The notes under the pieces are model-generated. The model did not search any database and was not told the DNA's origin. It saw only the letters and a list, made by a program, of their open reading frames with translations. A DNA stretch of 64,000 nucleotides from Couchioplanes caeruleus (lineage in GTDB: Bacteria > Actinomycetota > Actinomycetes > Mycobacteriales > Micromonosporaceae): the NCBI RefSeq assembly GCF_023499255.1, contig NZ_CP092183.1, positions 2,115,501-2,179,500 of the forward strand, given 5' to 3'. Of the stretch, positions 23,200-32,002 are shown piece by piece (within the stretch, counting starts at the first letter, position 1; each line of letters begins with the position of its first letter). The position numbers and the translations under genes are program-made.

Positions 23200-24306
23200 T
23201 CACGGGGTCCAGCGCAGGTACGGGTTCACGTGCCCGGTCCAGTCGAAGGTCGCCATGTTGTCCCAGCCGTCGCCCGTGCCGTTGATGTTCGCCGGGTCCC
23301 AGCCGTTGCCCTTCACCGCGTACCAGGTGGGTTCCCAGTAGAAGACGCCGATGGCGCCGGCGTTGCGGGCGGTGTTCTGCACCCAGGCGAACTCCTGGGC
23401 CTGGCCCTGCCAGGTGGCCGGGATGTTGTCGCACAGCACGGTGCCGGGGATGGAGTTCTTCTCGCTGTCGGCGTCCGCGGTGGTGAACTGGTACGCCGTC
23501 TCCGCGATCACCACCGGCTTGCCGTAGCGGGCGCGCACGTCGGTGATCACGTTGTACAGGTTCGCCAGCGTGCCGTGCCACATGCAGTAGTACGACAGGG
23601 CCGTGACGTCCCACTGCACGCCCTGGGCGCGGATGCCGTCGTAGAACCAGTGCGCGTTCGCCGTGCTGTCCGCGTCCGCGGTGTGGATCATCACCTGGGT
23701 GCCGGCGTTGCACGCCTTGGTCGCGGCGTACCCCTGCTTGAGCAGGCTCGCCAGCGGCGCGAAGTCGTTGTTCGTGACCCGCCCCTCGGGCCACAGCATG
23801 CCCACGTTGATCTCGTTGCCGATCTGCACGCTGTCGGGCGTGGTGCCCTGCGCCTTCAGGCCGGTGCACACGTCGTACGTGTAGCTGTAGACGTCCCGTT
23901 GCAGCTGGGCGAGCGTGTGCGACGACCATGCGCCCGGCTTGAACTGCTTGCCCGGGTCGGCCCACGTGTCGGAGTAGTGGAAGTCGACGAGCAGCTTGAG
24001 TCCCTTGGCCTTCAGCGCCCTGGCCTGCTGCAGCACCTTCGCCTTGTTGTTGTAGCCGCTGGCCGGGTTGTTCCAGACCCGCAGCCGGGCGTAGTTCAGC
24101 CCGGCCGACCTCAGGATGTCGATGGGGTCGCGGGCGGTGCCGGCCGCGTCGTAGTACTTCGCGCCCCGGTCGAGGCTGCGCTGCAGCGACGAGACGTCGG
24201 CGCCGAGCATGGACAGGGTGGTGGCCGCGGTGGCCGGGGCGGGGACGGTGAGGCCGAGGGCGGCCGTCGCGAGGACGGCGACGACGGCCCGGAGGTACCT
24301 CTGCAT
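23200..24306 (-). CDS. Secreted GH53 arabinogalactan endo-beta-1,4-galactanase
   Basis: A 368-residue exported enzyme that cuts beta-1,4-galactan. Signal peptide MQRYLRAVVAVLATAALGL ends at ATA-A. GH53 features: GADVSSLQRSLDRGAKYYD, DILRSAGLNYARLRVWNNP, KLLVDFHYSDTWADPGKQ, SVQIGNEINVGMLWPEG with the acid/base Glu, and KPVVIAETAYQFT with the nucleophile Glu (clan GH-A); EPTWYAVKGNGWDP is the usual C-terminal sequence. The length fits the family. RBS GGAAAGGAA precedes ATG 24306. It lies 74 nt downstream of the LacI gene and is likely the last gene of the importer operon, giving one unit for extracellular galactan cutting and oligosaccharide uptake. Confidence 0.95.
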   Translation of the reverse strand: MQRYLRAVVAVLATAALGLTVPAPATAATTLSMLGADVSSLQRSLDRGAKYYDAAGTARDPIDILRSAGLNYARLRVWNNPASGYNNKAKVLQQARALKAKGLKLLVDFHYSDTWADPGKQFKPGAWSSHTLAQLQRDVYSYTYDVCTGLKAQGTTPDSVQIGNEINVGMLWPEGRVTNNDFAPLASLLKQGYAATKACNAGTQVMIHTADADSTANAHWFYDGIRAQGVQWDVTALSYYCMWHGTLANLYNVITDVRARYGKPVVIAETAYQFTTADADSEKNSIPGTVLCDNIPATWQGQAQEFAWVQNTARNAGAIGVFYWEPTWYAVKGNGWDPANINGTGDGWDNMATFDWTGHVNPYLRWTP

Positions 24307-24380
24307 GGCGGTTCCTTTCCGGTAGGGAGCGAGAAAGGGTGGTGCCGTGGGGAGAGGGTGGTGGAGCCGGTACAGGGTCT

Positions 24381-25439
24381 TCAGGCGGGTGAGGACTCGC
24401 GGAGCACCAGCGACGTGGGCACCGTGATCGACAGCGGCGTACGCCCGGCGACGAGCTCGCCGAGCAGCCGGACCATCTCCTCGCTGATGCGGTCGAGCGG
24501 GTTGCGGACCGAGCTGAGCGGCGGGTGCAGCGTGGCCGCCAGACCCGAGTCGTCGAAGCCGACGAGGCGCACGTCGCCCGGCACGTCCCGGCCCGCCTCG
24601 CGCAGCACCGGCAGCGTGCCGGCGGCCATGGCGTCCGAGGCGGCGAAGACCGCGTCGAGGTCGGGGACCCGGCGCAGCAGCTCGCGCATCCCCGCGGCGC
24701 CGCTCTCGTGGCTCCAGTCGCCGTGCACGATCGCCGCCTCGTCGACCGGCAGGCCGTGCGCGGTGAGCGCGTCGGCGTACCCGCGGAGACGCTCGACGCC
24801 GCCCGAGGTGTCCTGCGGGCCGGCGAGGTGGGCGATCCGCCGGCAGCCGGCGGCGAGCAGGTGCTCGACCGCCGAGCGCGCGCCGGCCCACTCGTCGGCC
24901 GCCACCGAGCTGATCGTCGTCTCGTGGCCGAGCACCTTGCCGCACGCCACGATCGGGACCTCGGCGCGCACGAGCTGGCTCAGCAGCGGGTCCCCCGAGT
25001 GCGGCGAGACCAGCAGCACCCCGTCGACGTGACCGCCGCTGAGGTAGGTGACCGCCCGGCCACGTTCCTCCGGCGTCGCGGCGATCATCAGGATCAGCGT
25101 GAGCTCGCGCGCCGACAGGGCCTGCGCCACGCCGCGCAGCAGGACCGCGAAGTTCGGGTCCTCGAAGAGCAGGTGCTGCGGCTCGGTGAGCAGGAACGCG
25201 ATCGACCCGGACCGGCCGGTCGCCAGCGAGCGGGCGTGCGGGTTCGCGGTGTAGCCGGTGCGCGTGATGGCGTCGCGGACCGCCCGGACGGACTCGGGGC
25301 TGACCCACTCCCGGCCGTTGAGGACGCGGGAGACGGTGGCGTAAGAGACCCCGGCCTCGCGCGCCACGTCGCGGATGGTGGGCCGCTTGCGCCCCGTACC
25401 GGGCGAGGTCGGCACGCTAGGGATCATAGTCGCGTCCAT
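24381..25439 (-). CDS. LacI-family regulator of the galactan locus
   Basis: A 352-residue repressor: HTH PTIRDVAREAGVSYATVSRV (about residues 20-40), hinge NPHARSLATGRSGSIAFLLT, then the sugar-binding domain with GHVDGVLLVSPHSGD, ARSAVEHLLAAGCRRIAHLA, DAVFAASDAMAAGTLPVL and VRLVGFDDSGLAAT. ATG at 25439 follows a GTGAGG sequence and is 7 nt from the stop of the permease gene; a second ATG at 25426 is possible. It probably binds the two CTGTGACCGGTTACAG sites in the divergent promoter at 28.6-28.7 kb, being made from the operon it represses, with galacto-oligosaccharide or galactose as inducer (inference). Confidence 0.92.
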   Translation of the reverse strand: MDATMIPSVPTSPGTGRKRPTIRDVAREAGVSYATVSRVLNGREWVSPESVRAVRDAITRTGYTANPHARSLATGRSGSIAFLLTEPQHLLFEDPNFAVLLRGVAQALSARELTLILMIAATPEERGRAVTYLSGGHVDGVLLVSPHSGDPLLSQLVRAEVPIVACGKVLGHETTISSVAADEWAGARSAVEHLLAAGCRRIAHLAGPQDTSGGVERLRGYADALTAHGLPVDEAAIVHGDWSHESGAAGMRELLRRVPDLDAVFAASDAMAAGTLPVLREAGRDVPGDVRLVGFDDSGLAATLHPPLSSVRNPLDRISEEMVRLLGELVAGRTPLSITVPTSLVLRESSPA

Positions 25440-25446
25440 GCCGGCC

Positions 25447-26316
25447 TCACGCCTTGACCGCGCCCGCGGCCAGGTCGACCTGCCAGTAGCGCTGCAGGCT
25501 GAGGAAGAGCGCCACCAGCGGCAGCACGGAGAGCAACGCACCGGTGACGACCGAGGTGTACATGGCCGGCTGGGTCGCGCCCTGGTTGAGCAGCCCGCTC
25601 AGGCCCACGGTGACCGGGAACAGCCGGTCGTCGCCGAGCATGATGTACGGCAGCATGAAGTTGTTCCAGATCGCCACGAACTGGAACAGGAACACGGTGA
25701 CCAGCCCCGGGCGCATCATCGGCAGGGCCACCCGGGCGAACGCGTGCCAGTCGCCCGCGCCGTCCATCCGCGCGGCCTCGAGCACCTCGCCGGGCACGGC
25801 CGCGGCGGCGAAGATCCGGCAGAGATAGATCCCGTACGGGCTGATCATGCTGGGTAGCAGCACGGCCCAGTACGTGTTCGTCATGCCGGCCTTCGCCAGC
25901 AGCAGGTACTGCGGGACGGCGAGGATGACGCCGGGCACCAGCACGCCGGCGAGGATCAGGTTGAAGACCACGGACTTGCCGGGGAAGGCGTACTTGGCGA
26001 GGGCGAAGCCGGCCATCGCGGAGACGAAGGCCGAGGCCAGCGCGCCGACGCCGGCGTACAGGGCCGTGTTGGCCATCCAGCGCCAGTAGAGGCCGCCGCG
26101 GTAGTCGCTGAGCGAAGCGACGTTGTCGAAGAAGTGCGTGCTGGGCGACAGGGTGAAGGTCGAGAACAGCTCCCCGGCGCTCTTGGTGGAGGCGATCACC
26201 ACCCACAGCACCGGCAGCAGGCAGTACGCCGCGCCCAGCAGCAACAGCGCGGTGGCGGCCGGGCTGCGGCGGTTCCGCCGCTCGACGGGTACGGCCACGG
26301 CGGTGGCGACGGCCAT
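25447..26316 (-). CDS. Carbohydrate ABC transporter permease (MalG/GanQ type)
   Basis: A 289-residue inner-membrane permease with six membrane segments. The cytoplasmic EAA loop, which docks the ATPase, is EAARMDGAGDWHAFARVALP followed by MMRPGLVTV. ASTKSAGELFSTFTLSP after the first span and LVPGVILAVPQYLLLAKAGM are typical of the second permease of sugar importers. It starts 3 nt after the companion permease gene ends. With the solute-binding protein it should import galacto-oligosaccharides freed by GH53; no ATPase gene is present here, so a shared MsiK-type ATPase encoded elsewhere must energise it. Confidence 0.93.
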   Translation of the reverse strand: MAVATAVAVPVERRNRRSPAATALLLLGAAYCLLPVLWVVIASTKSAGELFSTFTLSPSTHFFDNVASLSDYRGGLYWRWMANTALYAGVGALASAFVSAMAGFALAKYAFPGKSVVFNLILAGVLVPGVILAVPQYLLLAKAGMTNTYWAVLLPSMISPYGIYLCRIFAAAAVPGEVLEAARMDGAGDWHAFARVALPMMRPGLVTVFLFQFVAIWNNFMLPYIMLGDDRLFPVTVGLSGLLNQGATQPAMYTSVVTGALLSVLPLVALFLSLQRYWQVDLAAGAVKA

Positions 26317-26318
26317 GG

Positions 26319-27293
26319 TCAGTCCTCCTGCCGGAAGGCGCGCGAGCCGACGAGCTTGAGGAAGCCGAAGGACAGCGCGAACGTCGCGACGGCGATGACC
26401 ACCGAGGTGGCCGCCGCGGCGTGGATGTCGTTACGGATGAAGGCGTCGCGGTAGACCATCATCAGCGGCGTCCACGTCGCGGAGATGGTGTTCGCCAGCG
26501 GCCGCAGGGTCATCGGCTCGGCGAAGACCTGCAGGGTGGCGATGAGCGAGAAGACGAACGTCATGATCAGCGACGGCAGGATGACCGGGATCTTGATGCG
26601 CAGCGCGATCTGCACGTCGGAGGCGCCGTCGATGCGGGCCGCCTCGGACAACTCCCCGGGGATCGTCCGCAGCGCCGTGTAGAGCACGATCATGTTGAAG
26701 CCCATGCCACCCCAGATGGCGATGTTGGCGACGGCGTAGAGCACCCACGACGAGGAGAACACGTTGGGTGCGCTGAGCCCGGCGCTGTTCAGCACGTCGG
26801 CGATCGGACTGATCCGGGGCAGGTAGAGGAAGCCCCACAGCAGCGAGGCGATCACCGCGGGGACCGCGTACGGCAGGAAGATCGCGGTGCGGGCGAACCC
26901 GCCCGCCCGGCTGCGGCCCCCGTCGATCAGCAGCGCCATGAGCAGCGCCCCGCCGAGCATCAGCGGGACCACGATCAGCCCGTAGAGCGCGATGCGGCCG
27001 ACGCTGGGCAGGAACTCGGAGTCGGTGAGCACGCGGGTGTAGTTGCTCAGCCCGGCCCACTGCTCGACCCGCGAGCTTCGGCCGAGCCCCAGCCCGGAGA
27101 TCTTCACCCGGCGCACGCTGAGGTAGCCGGCATAGACCACCGGCGCCCCGAGGAACGCGGTGAAGAGCATCAGGGCCGGGGCGAGGAAGGCGTACGGGGT
27201 CCCGGAGCGCCGGCGGCCGCGGCCCGGGCGGTCCGCCGCAGTGGTGACGGCGGACCTCTCGGCGGCGGGGGTCACCGCGGGCAGCGTGGTCAC
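26319..27293 (-). CDS. Carbohydrate ABC transporter permease (MalF/GanP type)
   Basis: A 324-residue permease with six membrane segments and a long, basic N-terminus (GRGRRRSGTPYAFLAPALML). The family pattern is plain: SNYTRVLTDSEFLPSVGRIA, AIFLPYAVPAVIASLLWGFL, NIAIWGGMGFNMIVLYTAL, and the EAA loop EAARIDGASDVQIALRIKIP. GTG at 27293 overlaps the stop of the solute-binding protein gene as GTGA, which decides the start. It pairs with the gene at 25447-26316 to form the membrane channel. Confidence 0.93.
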   Translation of the reverse strand: MTTLPAVTPAAERSAVTTAADRPGRGRRRSGTPYAFLAPALMLFTAFLGAPVVYAGYLSVRRVKISGLGLGRSSRVEQWAGLSNYTRVLTDSEFLPSVGRIALYGLIVVPLMLGGALLMALLIDGGRSRAGGFARTAIFLPYAVPAVIASLLWGFLYLPRISPIADVLNSAGLSAPNVFSSSWVLYAVANIAIWGGMGFNMIVLYTALRTIPGELSEAARIDGASDVQIALRIKIPVILPSLIMTFVFSLIATLQVFAEPMTLRPLANTISATWTPLMMVYRDAFIRNDIHAAAATSVVIAVATFALSFGFLKLVGSRAFRQED

Positions 27294-28594
27294 CCGGCGA
27301 CCTTGAACCCGGCGGTCTTCATGTCGCTGACCGTGGTGCTCTGCATGGTGGCCAGCGCGCCGGTGAAAGCGGCGCTCTGCTTCGCCTCCGCGGCCTTGCC
27401 GAACGCGTCGTTGTACGCGCTGTACGCGACGTTGACGTTCGGCCCGTACGTGAACGGGTTGCTGACCTTCCCGGCCTCGGCGGCGATCGCGTAGAAGTCC
27501 TTCTGATCGGCGAAGAACGCGGGCGGCGAGGTCAGCGCGGTGCTGGTCGCGTCGGTGGCGGCGGGGTAGATGTTCGCCGTGCCGGCCAGCGCCTTGAGCG
27601 CGGCGGGGTCGGTGTTGAGCCACGTGATGAACTCGACGGCCTGCTTCTTGTGCTTGCTCTGGGTGGTGACGCTGGTGGCCGAGCCGCCCCAGTTGCCGCC
27701 GGCCGGCTTGGCCGGGTCCCACTGGGGGAGCGCGGCGACCTTCCACCTGCCCTTGGTGGAGGCGGCGTTGCCCTCCAGCACGCCGGGGGCCCAGACCGCG
27801 CTGAGCCAGCCGACCTGGGTGCCGTCGTTGAGCGCTGCGTTCCAGTCCGGCGTGTACATCGGGGTGTTCGCGATGACGCCCTCCTGCACGAGGCCACCCC
27901 AGTAGCCGGCGACCTTCTGCGTCGCGGCGTCGTTGATGTTCACGGTCCACGAGTCGCCCTGCACGCCCCACCAGGAGGCGCCGGCCTGCTGGGCGAGGCC
28001 CGCGAACCAGCCCGGGTCGTTGGCGGAGAACGTGCCGAGGTACTGCTTGCGGTTCGCCGAGTGGATCTTGCGGGCGGCGTCGGCGTACTGGTCCCAGGTG
28101 GCCGGCGGGGAGATCTGGAGCTTTCCGAACACGTCGGCGCGGTAGTAGAACATCATCGGGCCGGAGTCCTGCGGGATCCCGTACACGGACTCGGAGCCCA
28201 GGGTGACCGCGTTCCAGGCGGAATCGGGGAACTTCGCCTTGAGCGTGCCGGCCTCGCCGGCGACGTCGGCGATCGCGTCGGCCGAGACCAGCGTCGGGAT
28301 CTTCTGGTACTCGGCCTGCATGACGTCGGGGGCGCCGCTGCCGGCCTTGATCGCGGTGAGCAGCTTGGTGACCGCCGGGTCGCCGCCGTCCTGCTTGTTG
28401 ACGGTGACGTGGATGTCGGGGTGGCCGGCGTTCCAGCCCTCGACCACCTTGTCCATGTTCGGCGCCCAGCTCCAGTAGGTGAGCTCGACCTTGCCGCCGC
28501 CGGTGGTCCCGCCGCTGTCGTCGTCGCTGCCGCTGCAGCCGGCGGCCAGGAGCAGAAGGGCTGCGGCGAGCGCGCCGCCGATGGCTTTCCTCAT
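27290..28594 (-). CDS. Extracellular sugar-binding lipoprotein of the galactan ABC importer
   Basis: A 434-residue cluster-B solute-binding lipoprotein. MRKAIGGALAAALLLLAAGC carries the lipobox, followed by a Ser/Asp/Gly spacer. The mature protein starts VELTYWSWAPNMDKVVEGWN and shows GSGAPDVMQAEYQKIPTLVS, YGIPQDSGPMMFYYRADVF, GKLQISPPATWDQYADAARK and KKQAVEFITWLNTDP, all characteristic of family-1 sugar-binding proteins. It is the first gene of the importer operon and lies 32 nt from an operator. Ligand: probably beta-1,4-galacto-oligosaccharides, inferred from GH53 and GH35 beside it. Confidence 0.94.
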   Translation of the reverse strand: MRKAIGGALAAALLLLAAGCSGSDDDSGGTTGGGKVELTYWSWAPNMDKVVEGWNAGHPDIHVTVNKQDGGDPAVTKLLTAIKAGSGAPDVMQAEYQKIPTLVSADAIADVAGEAGTLKAKFPDSAWNAVTLGSESVYGIPQDSGPMMFYYRADVFGKLQISPPATWDQYADAARKIHSANRKQYLGTFSANDPGWFAGLAQQAGASWWGVQGDSWTVNINDAATQKVAGYWGGLVQEGVIANTPMYTPDWNAALNDGTQVGWLSAVWAPGVLEGNAASTKGRWKVAALPQWDPAKPAGGNWGGSATSVTTQSKHKKQAVEFITWLNTDPAALKALAGTANIYPAATDATSTALTSPPAFFADQKDFYAIAAEAGKVSNPFTYGPNVNVAYSAYNDAFGKAAEAKQSAAFTGALATMQSTTVSDMKTAGFKVAG

Positions 28595-28625
28595 GGATCC
28601 TCCTCGATCGGCAGGCGTGCCGTCC

Positions 28626-28641
28626 CTGTGACCGGTTACAG
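28626..28641. promoter_or_regulatory. LacI-type operator 1 of the galactan divergent promoter
   Basis: CTGTGACCGGTTACAG, an almost perfect palindrome (one mismatched pair), 32 nt before the solute-binding protein ATG at 28594. An identical copy lies at 28715. Confidence 0.75.
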
Positions 28642-28714
28642 TGATACTCGTTTACGCGCGTGTCAAGACCTTGCTTCTACGCTGTTAACACCGTGTAGGG
28701 TGCGAACAATTCGC

Positions 28715-28730
28715 CTGTGACCGGTTACAG
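28715..28730. promoter_or_regulatory. LacI-type operator 2 of the galactan divergent promoter
   Basis: A second exact copy of CTGTGACCGGTTACAG, 89 bp from the first and 23 nt before the TTG start of the GH35 gene. Identical copies near both divergent starts argue for one regulator controlling both directions. Confidence 0.75.
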
Positions 28731-28753
28731 ACATCTGCGCAAAGGGGGTCGCG

Positions 28754-31051
28754 TTGCCGACCGATCACCCACCCCTCGCCGTGCGCCACCGGCCCTGGGC
28801 CGCGCCGCTGCGCCGGCCCCGGATGAGCAACGCGGAGGACGTACGGCCCGGCCTGGAGCTGACCAGCCGTCACCTCACCCGCGACGGGGTGCCGCTCATC
28901 CCGGTCTCCGGCGAGCTGCACTACAGCCGGGTGCCACGGGCGCGCTGGGCGCACCGGCTGCGGCAGATGCGCGCCGGGGGCGTGACGGTGGTCAGCTCGT
29001 ACGTCTTCTGGCTGCACCACGTCGAGCACCGCGACGAGCCCCGTTTCGACGGCAACCTCGACGTGGCCGCGTTCGTCGACCTGGCACAGGAGGCCGGCCT
29101 CGACGTGATGCTGCGGATCGGGCCGTGGTGCCACGGCGAGACCCGCAACGGCGGCTCCCCCGACTGGGTCCAGCAGGCGCCGGTGCGGCACCGCACGGAC
29201 GACCCGGCGTACCTCGACATGGTCCGCGACTGGTACGGCCAGCTCGCCATCGCGCTCGGCGGCCGCTGCCGCGCGGACGGGCCGGTCCTGGCCCTCCAGC
29301 TGGAGAACGAGCTGTACGAGCAGCCCGGGCACCTCGTCACGCTCAAGCGGCTGGCCCGCGAGGCCGGGATGACCGCGCCGCTGTGGGTGGCGACCGCGTG
29401 GGGCAGCGCCGACCTGCCCGCCGAGGAGGTCCTGCCCCTGTACGGCGGCTACGGCGACGGCTTCTGGGTCGACGCCGACGCGCCCTGGGACCCGACGTTC
29501 CGCGACCACTTCTTCTTCTCGCACACCTGGGACGACCCGGGCATCGGCGCCGACGTCCGCCGCTACCAGCATGCGGGACACACCGCCGTGCCGCCGCGCA
29601 GCCCGTCCACGCTGTTCCCGCCCGCGACCTGCGAGCTCGGCGGCGGCATGGGCACGGCGTACCACCGGCGGCCCCGGCCCGCGGCGCTCGACATCGCCGC
29701 CGCCGCGCACTGCAAGATCGGCAACGGCTCCGCCTGGCAGGGCTACTACATGTACGCCGGCGGCACCAACCCGCCCGGCGACCACGGCATGCAGGAGTCG
29801 CACGCCACCGGCTACCCCAACGACCTGCCCCGCCTCGGGTACGACTTCCACGCCCCCATCGGCGAGGCCGGCACCCTGCAGCCCAGCCACGCCGAGCTGC
29901 GCCGCCAGCACGCCTTCCTCGCCGCGTTCGGCGCCACGCTGGCCGAGATGCCGTCGACGCTGCCCTCGTCGCGACCGTCCGGAGTAGAGGATGCCGAGAC
30001 CCTGCGGTGGGCGCTGCGCTCCGACGGCGACAGCGGCTTCCTGTTCCTCGCCTGGCACCAGCCGCACGTGCCGCTGGCCACGTACCGCGGGGCCCGGTTC
30101 CGCGTGGAGCTCGACGGTTCCTCGCTCCTGCTGCCGTCCCGGCCGGTCGACATCCCGCCCGGAACCCTGGCCCGGTGGCCGCTGCGGTTCACCGCGGGTG
30201 GCGTACGGCTGAACTGGGCCACCGCCTCGGCGCTGACCCTGCTGCCGGGTGCCGTGCCGACCCTCGTGCTGACCGCCGAGCCCGGCATCGACGCGGAACT
30301 CGCGCTGGACGGTGGCGAGGTGCTGACCCTCACCCCCGCCCGCACCCCGGTACGCCTGACCGCCGGCGACGGCGCGCTCGACGTGCTGCTGCTCGACCCG
30401 GCGGCCGCCCGGACGGCGTGGGTCTGCGAGGACGGCGGCCGGCGCCTCCTGCTCTGCGCCGACGAGCTCTCGTGGGGACCGGACGGGCGGGTCACGGCCC
30501 GCGGCGACGTGCCTTCGGTGCAGGCGTACGACCCGGCCGCCCGCGCGTTCGCCGACCTCCCGATGGACCCTGCGGGGCCCGCGCCGGCCGCGTCCGGTGA
30601 CGCGGGGATCGAGCTGCTCCGGGCCGCCGACACCGCCGTGCCCGTCTCGTACGGCAAGCACGACGGCCGCCCCTCCGCGCCCGCCCCCGAGACGTTCTCC
30701 TCGCTGGCCGCAGTGCACCGGCTGACCCTGCCCGGCTGGGCCGGCGAGGACGGGCTCGACGTGCTGCTCGACATCGCGTGGGGTGGTGACGTGGCGGAGC
30801 TGCGGATCGACGGGCGTACGGCCACCGACCGGTTCTGGGACGGCTCTGCCTGGACCGTCGACCTGCGCGACGCCGGGTACCGGCCCGGCGCCGAGGTCAC
30901 GGTCCACATCCTCCCGCTCGCGGGCGGTTCGACGGTCCACCTGCCGCCTGACGCCCGCGACCGGCTCCTCGCCGCGGACGGGCAGCTGGTCGCCCTCGAC
31001 CGCGTACGCGTGGTCGGACTGCGGACGTGGCGGGAGCGGAAGCGCTCATGA
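28754..31051 (+). CDS. GH35 beta-galactosidase (cytosolic)
   Basis: A 765-residue glycoside hydrolase without a signal peptide, so it probably cleaves imported galacto-oligosaccharides inside the cell. The GH-A barrel occupies about residues 30-400: DGVPLIPVSGELHYSRVPRA, GGVTVVSSYVFWLHHVE, FDLAQEAGLDVMLRIGPWCH-like sequence, LALQLENELYEQPG with the acid/base Glu, and FPPATCELGGGMGTAYH with the likely nucleophile Glu. C-terminal beta domains (about 420-765) end with GDVAELRIDGRTATDRFWDG, a jelly-roll typical of the family. TTG at 28754 is chosen because AGGGGG lies 5-11 nt upstream; ATG at residue 24 is the alternative. It is divergent from the importer operon and flanked by its operator. Confidence 0.88.
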   Translation: MPTDHPPLAVRHRPWAAPLRRPRMSNAEDVRPGLELTSRHLTRDGVPLIPVSGELHYSRVPRARWAHRLRQMRAGGVTVVSSYVFWLHHVEHRDEPRFDGNLDVAAFVDLAQEAGLDVMLRIGPWCHGETRNGGSPDWVQQAPVRHRTDDPAYLDMVRDWYGQLAIALGGRCRADGPVLALQLENELYEQPGHLVTLKRLAREAGMTAPLWVATAWGSADLPAEEVLPLYGGYGDGFWVDADAPWDPTFRDHFFFSHTWDDPGIGADVRRYQHAGHTAVPPRSPSTLFPPATCELGGGMGTAYHRRPRPAALDIAAAAHCKIGNGSAWQGYYMYAGGTNPPGDHGMQESHATGYPNDLPRLGYDFHAPIGEAGTLQPSHAELRRQHAFLAAFGATLAEMPSTLPSSRPSGVEDAETLRWALRSDGDSGFLFLAWHQPHVPLATYRGARFRVELDGSSLLLPSRPVDIPPGTLARWPLRFTAGGVRLNWATASALTLLPGAVPTLVLTAEPGIDAELALDGGEVLTLTPARTPVRLTAGDGALDVLLLDPAAARTAWVCEDGGRRLLLCADELSWGPDGRVTARGDVPSVQAYDPAARAFADLPMDPAGPAPAASGDAGIELLRAADTAVPVSYGKHDGRPSAPAPETFSSLAAVHRLTLPGWAGEDGLDVLLDIAWGGDVAELRIDGRTATDRFWDGSAWTVDLRDAGYRPGAEVTVHILPLAGGSTVHLPPDARDRLLAADGQLVALDRVRVVGLRTWRERKRS

Positions 31052-31099
31052 CCGCTCGCCTTGCACCTCATCGCGACGCTCGGCCGGCCGAGTCGTGCG

Positions 31100-31254
31100 A
31101 TGCGGTGGCCGGGCCGAGCCGGGCCGCTCGGTGCGGGGCGGTGGCGGGGCCGGGTCGTTCGGTGCCGGGCGGTGGCGAGGCCGGGTCGCTCGGTGCCGGG
31201 CGGTGGCTGCGCCGGGTCGTTCCGTGCGGGGCGGTGGCGGGGCCGGGTAGCGGT
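31100..31254. repeat. 31-bp tandem repeat, about five copies
   Basis: Units start at 31131, 31162, 31193 and 31224, each 31 bp and beginning GTGCSGGGCGGTGG, with a degenerate copy before them from 31100. The array fills most of the gap between the GH35 stop (31051) and the next start (31266). It shows no gene on either strand that I would support. Confidence 0.8.
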
Positions 31255-31265
31255 AGGGTCGGTGG

Positions 31266-31646
31266 GTGGAGATGCTTGCCGAGGAGACGCTCGCGGCGAT
31301 CGGCCGCATGACGGTGGCCGCGACCGACCTGGAGCATCTGCTCGCCTGGGTGGGCGCGGACCGGTCCGGCGGCAACCCCGACCCGGTCTTCGCGGTGCCC
31401 GGCGAGCCGCTGCGCGCGGCCCGCGGCGCGGTCGAGTTCGCCGCGCCGGCGCATCGTGAGGAGCTGATCCGCTACGTCGAGGCGGCCGGCACCCAGCTCG
31501 CCCTCAGCCAGGCGGCGCTGCGGGCCCTCTGGAAGCAGAACGCCCGCCGCGACCCCGCCACGTTCGACGAGATCGCCGCCCGCCTGGTCCGCCTCCGCGG
31601 CATGCTCGGCGAGCTCGTCCAGAGCCACCTGCAGGCCCACGGATGA
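31266..31646 (+). CDS. Hypothetical helical protein
   Basis: A 126-residue soluble, mostly helical protein that I do not recognise. It starts MEMLAEETLAAIGRMTVAA (GTG at 31266) and has EELIRYVEAAGTQLALSQAA and FDEIAARLVRLRGMLGELVQ, amphipathic helices that could form a four-helix bundle. The sequence TDLEHLLAWVGADRSGGNP resembles small proteins of unknown role in other actinomycetes. The stop overlaps the start of the DUF488 gene (ATGA), so the two form an operon. The start is uncertain: repeat sequence lies directly upstream and the RBS is weak. Confidence 0.65.
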   Translation: MEMLAEETLAAIGRMTVAATDLEHLLAWVGADRSGGNPDPVFAVPGEPLRAARGAVEFAAPAHREELIRYVEAAGTQLALSQAALRALWKQNARRDPATFDEIAARLVRLRGMLGELVQSHLQAHG

Positions 31647-32002
31647 CCGTCACCATCAAACGAGCGCACGAGGAGCCGTCCACAGAGGACGGTTACCGCG
31701 TCCTGGTGGACCGCCTCTGGCCGCGCGGCATCTCCAAGGACCGCGCCCACCTCGACCAGTGGCTGAAGGACGTCGCCCCCAGCACCGAACTGCGCCGGTG
31801 GTTCCACGCGGACGAGGGAAGCTTCGACGAATTCGCCGCCCGCTACCGCGACGAACTGACGACCAACCCCGCGGTGGACCAGCTCCGCGACATCCTCGCG
31901 GCCCACCCGGTCGTCACATTGGTGTACGCAGCCAAGACGCCGCACGACCGCAGCCACGCCGCCGTGCTCGCCGCTTACCTGGGGCTCACGCCGTCCGTCT
32001 GA
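31643..32002 (+). CDS. DUF488 family protein
   Basis: A 119-residue cytosolic protein of the DUF488 family (YeaO type). Family signatures are YRVLVDRLWPRGISKDRAHL near residues 18-38, WLKDVAPSTELRRWFHAD, FDEFAARYRDELTTNP, and VTLVYAAKTPHDRSHAAVL. The conserved Arg, Trp and Asp residues are present and length is normal (about 115-125). The function is not established. It starts inside the stop of the preceding gene (ATGA). Its last codons (GLTPSV and stop) lie in the first unit of a tandem repeat that continues downstream. Confidence 0.9.
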   Translation: MTVTIKRAHEEPSTEDGYRVLVDRLWPRGISKDRAHLDQWLKDVAPSTELRRWFHADEGSFDEFAARYRDELTTNPAVDQLRDILAAHPVVTLVYAAKTPHDRSHAAVLAAYLGLTPSV

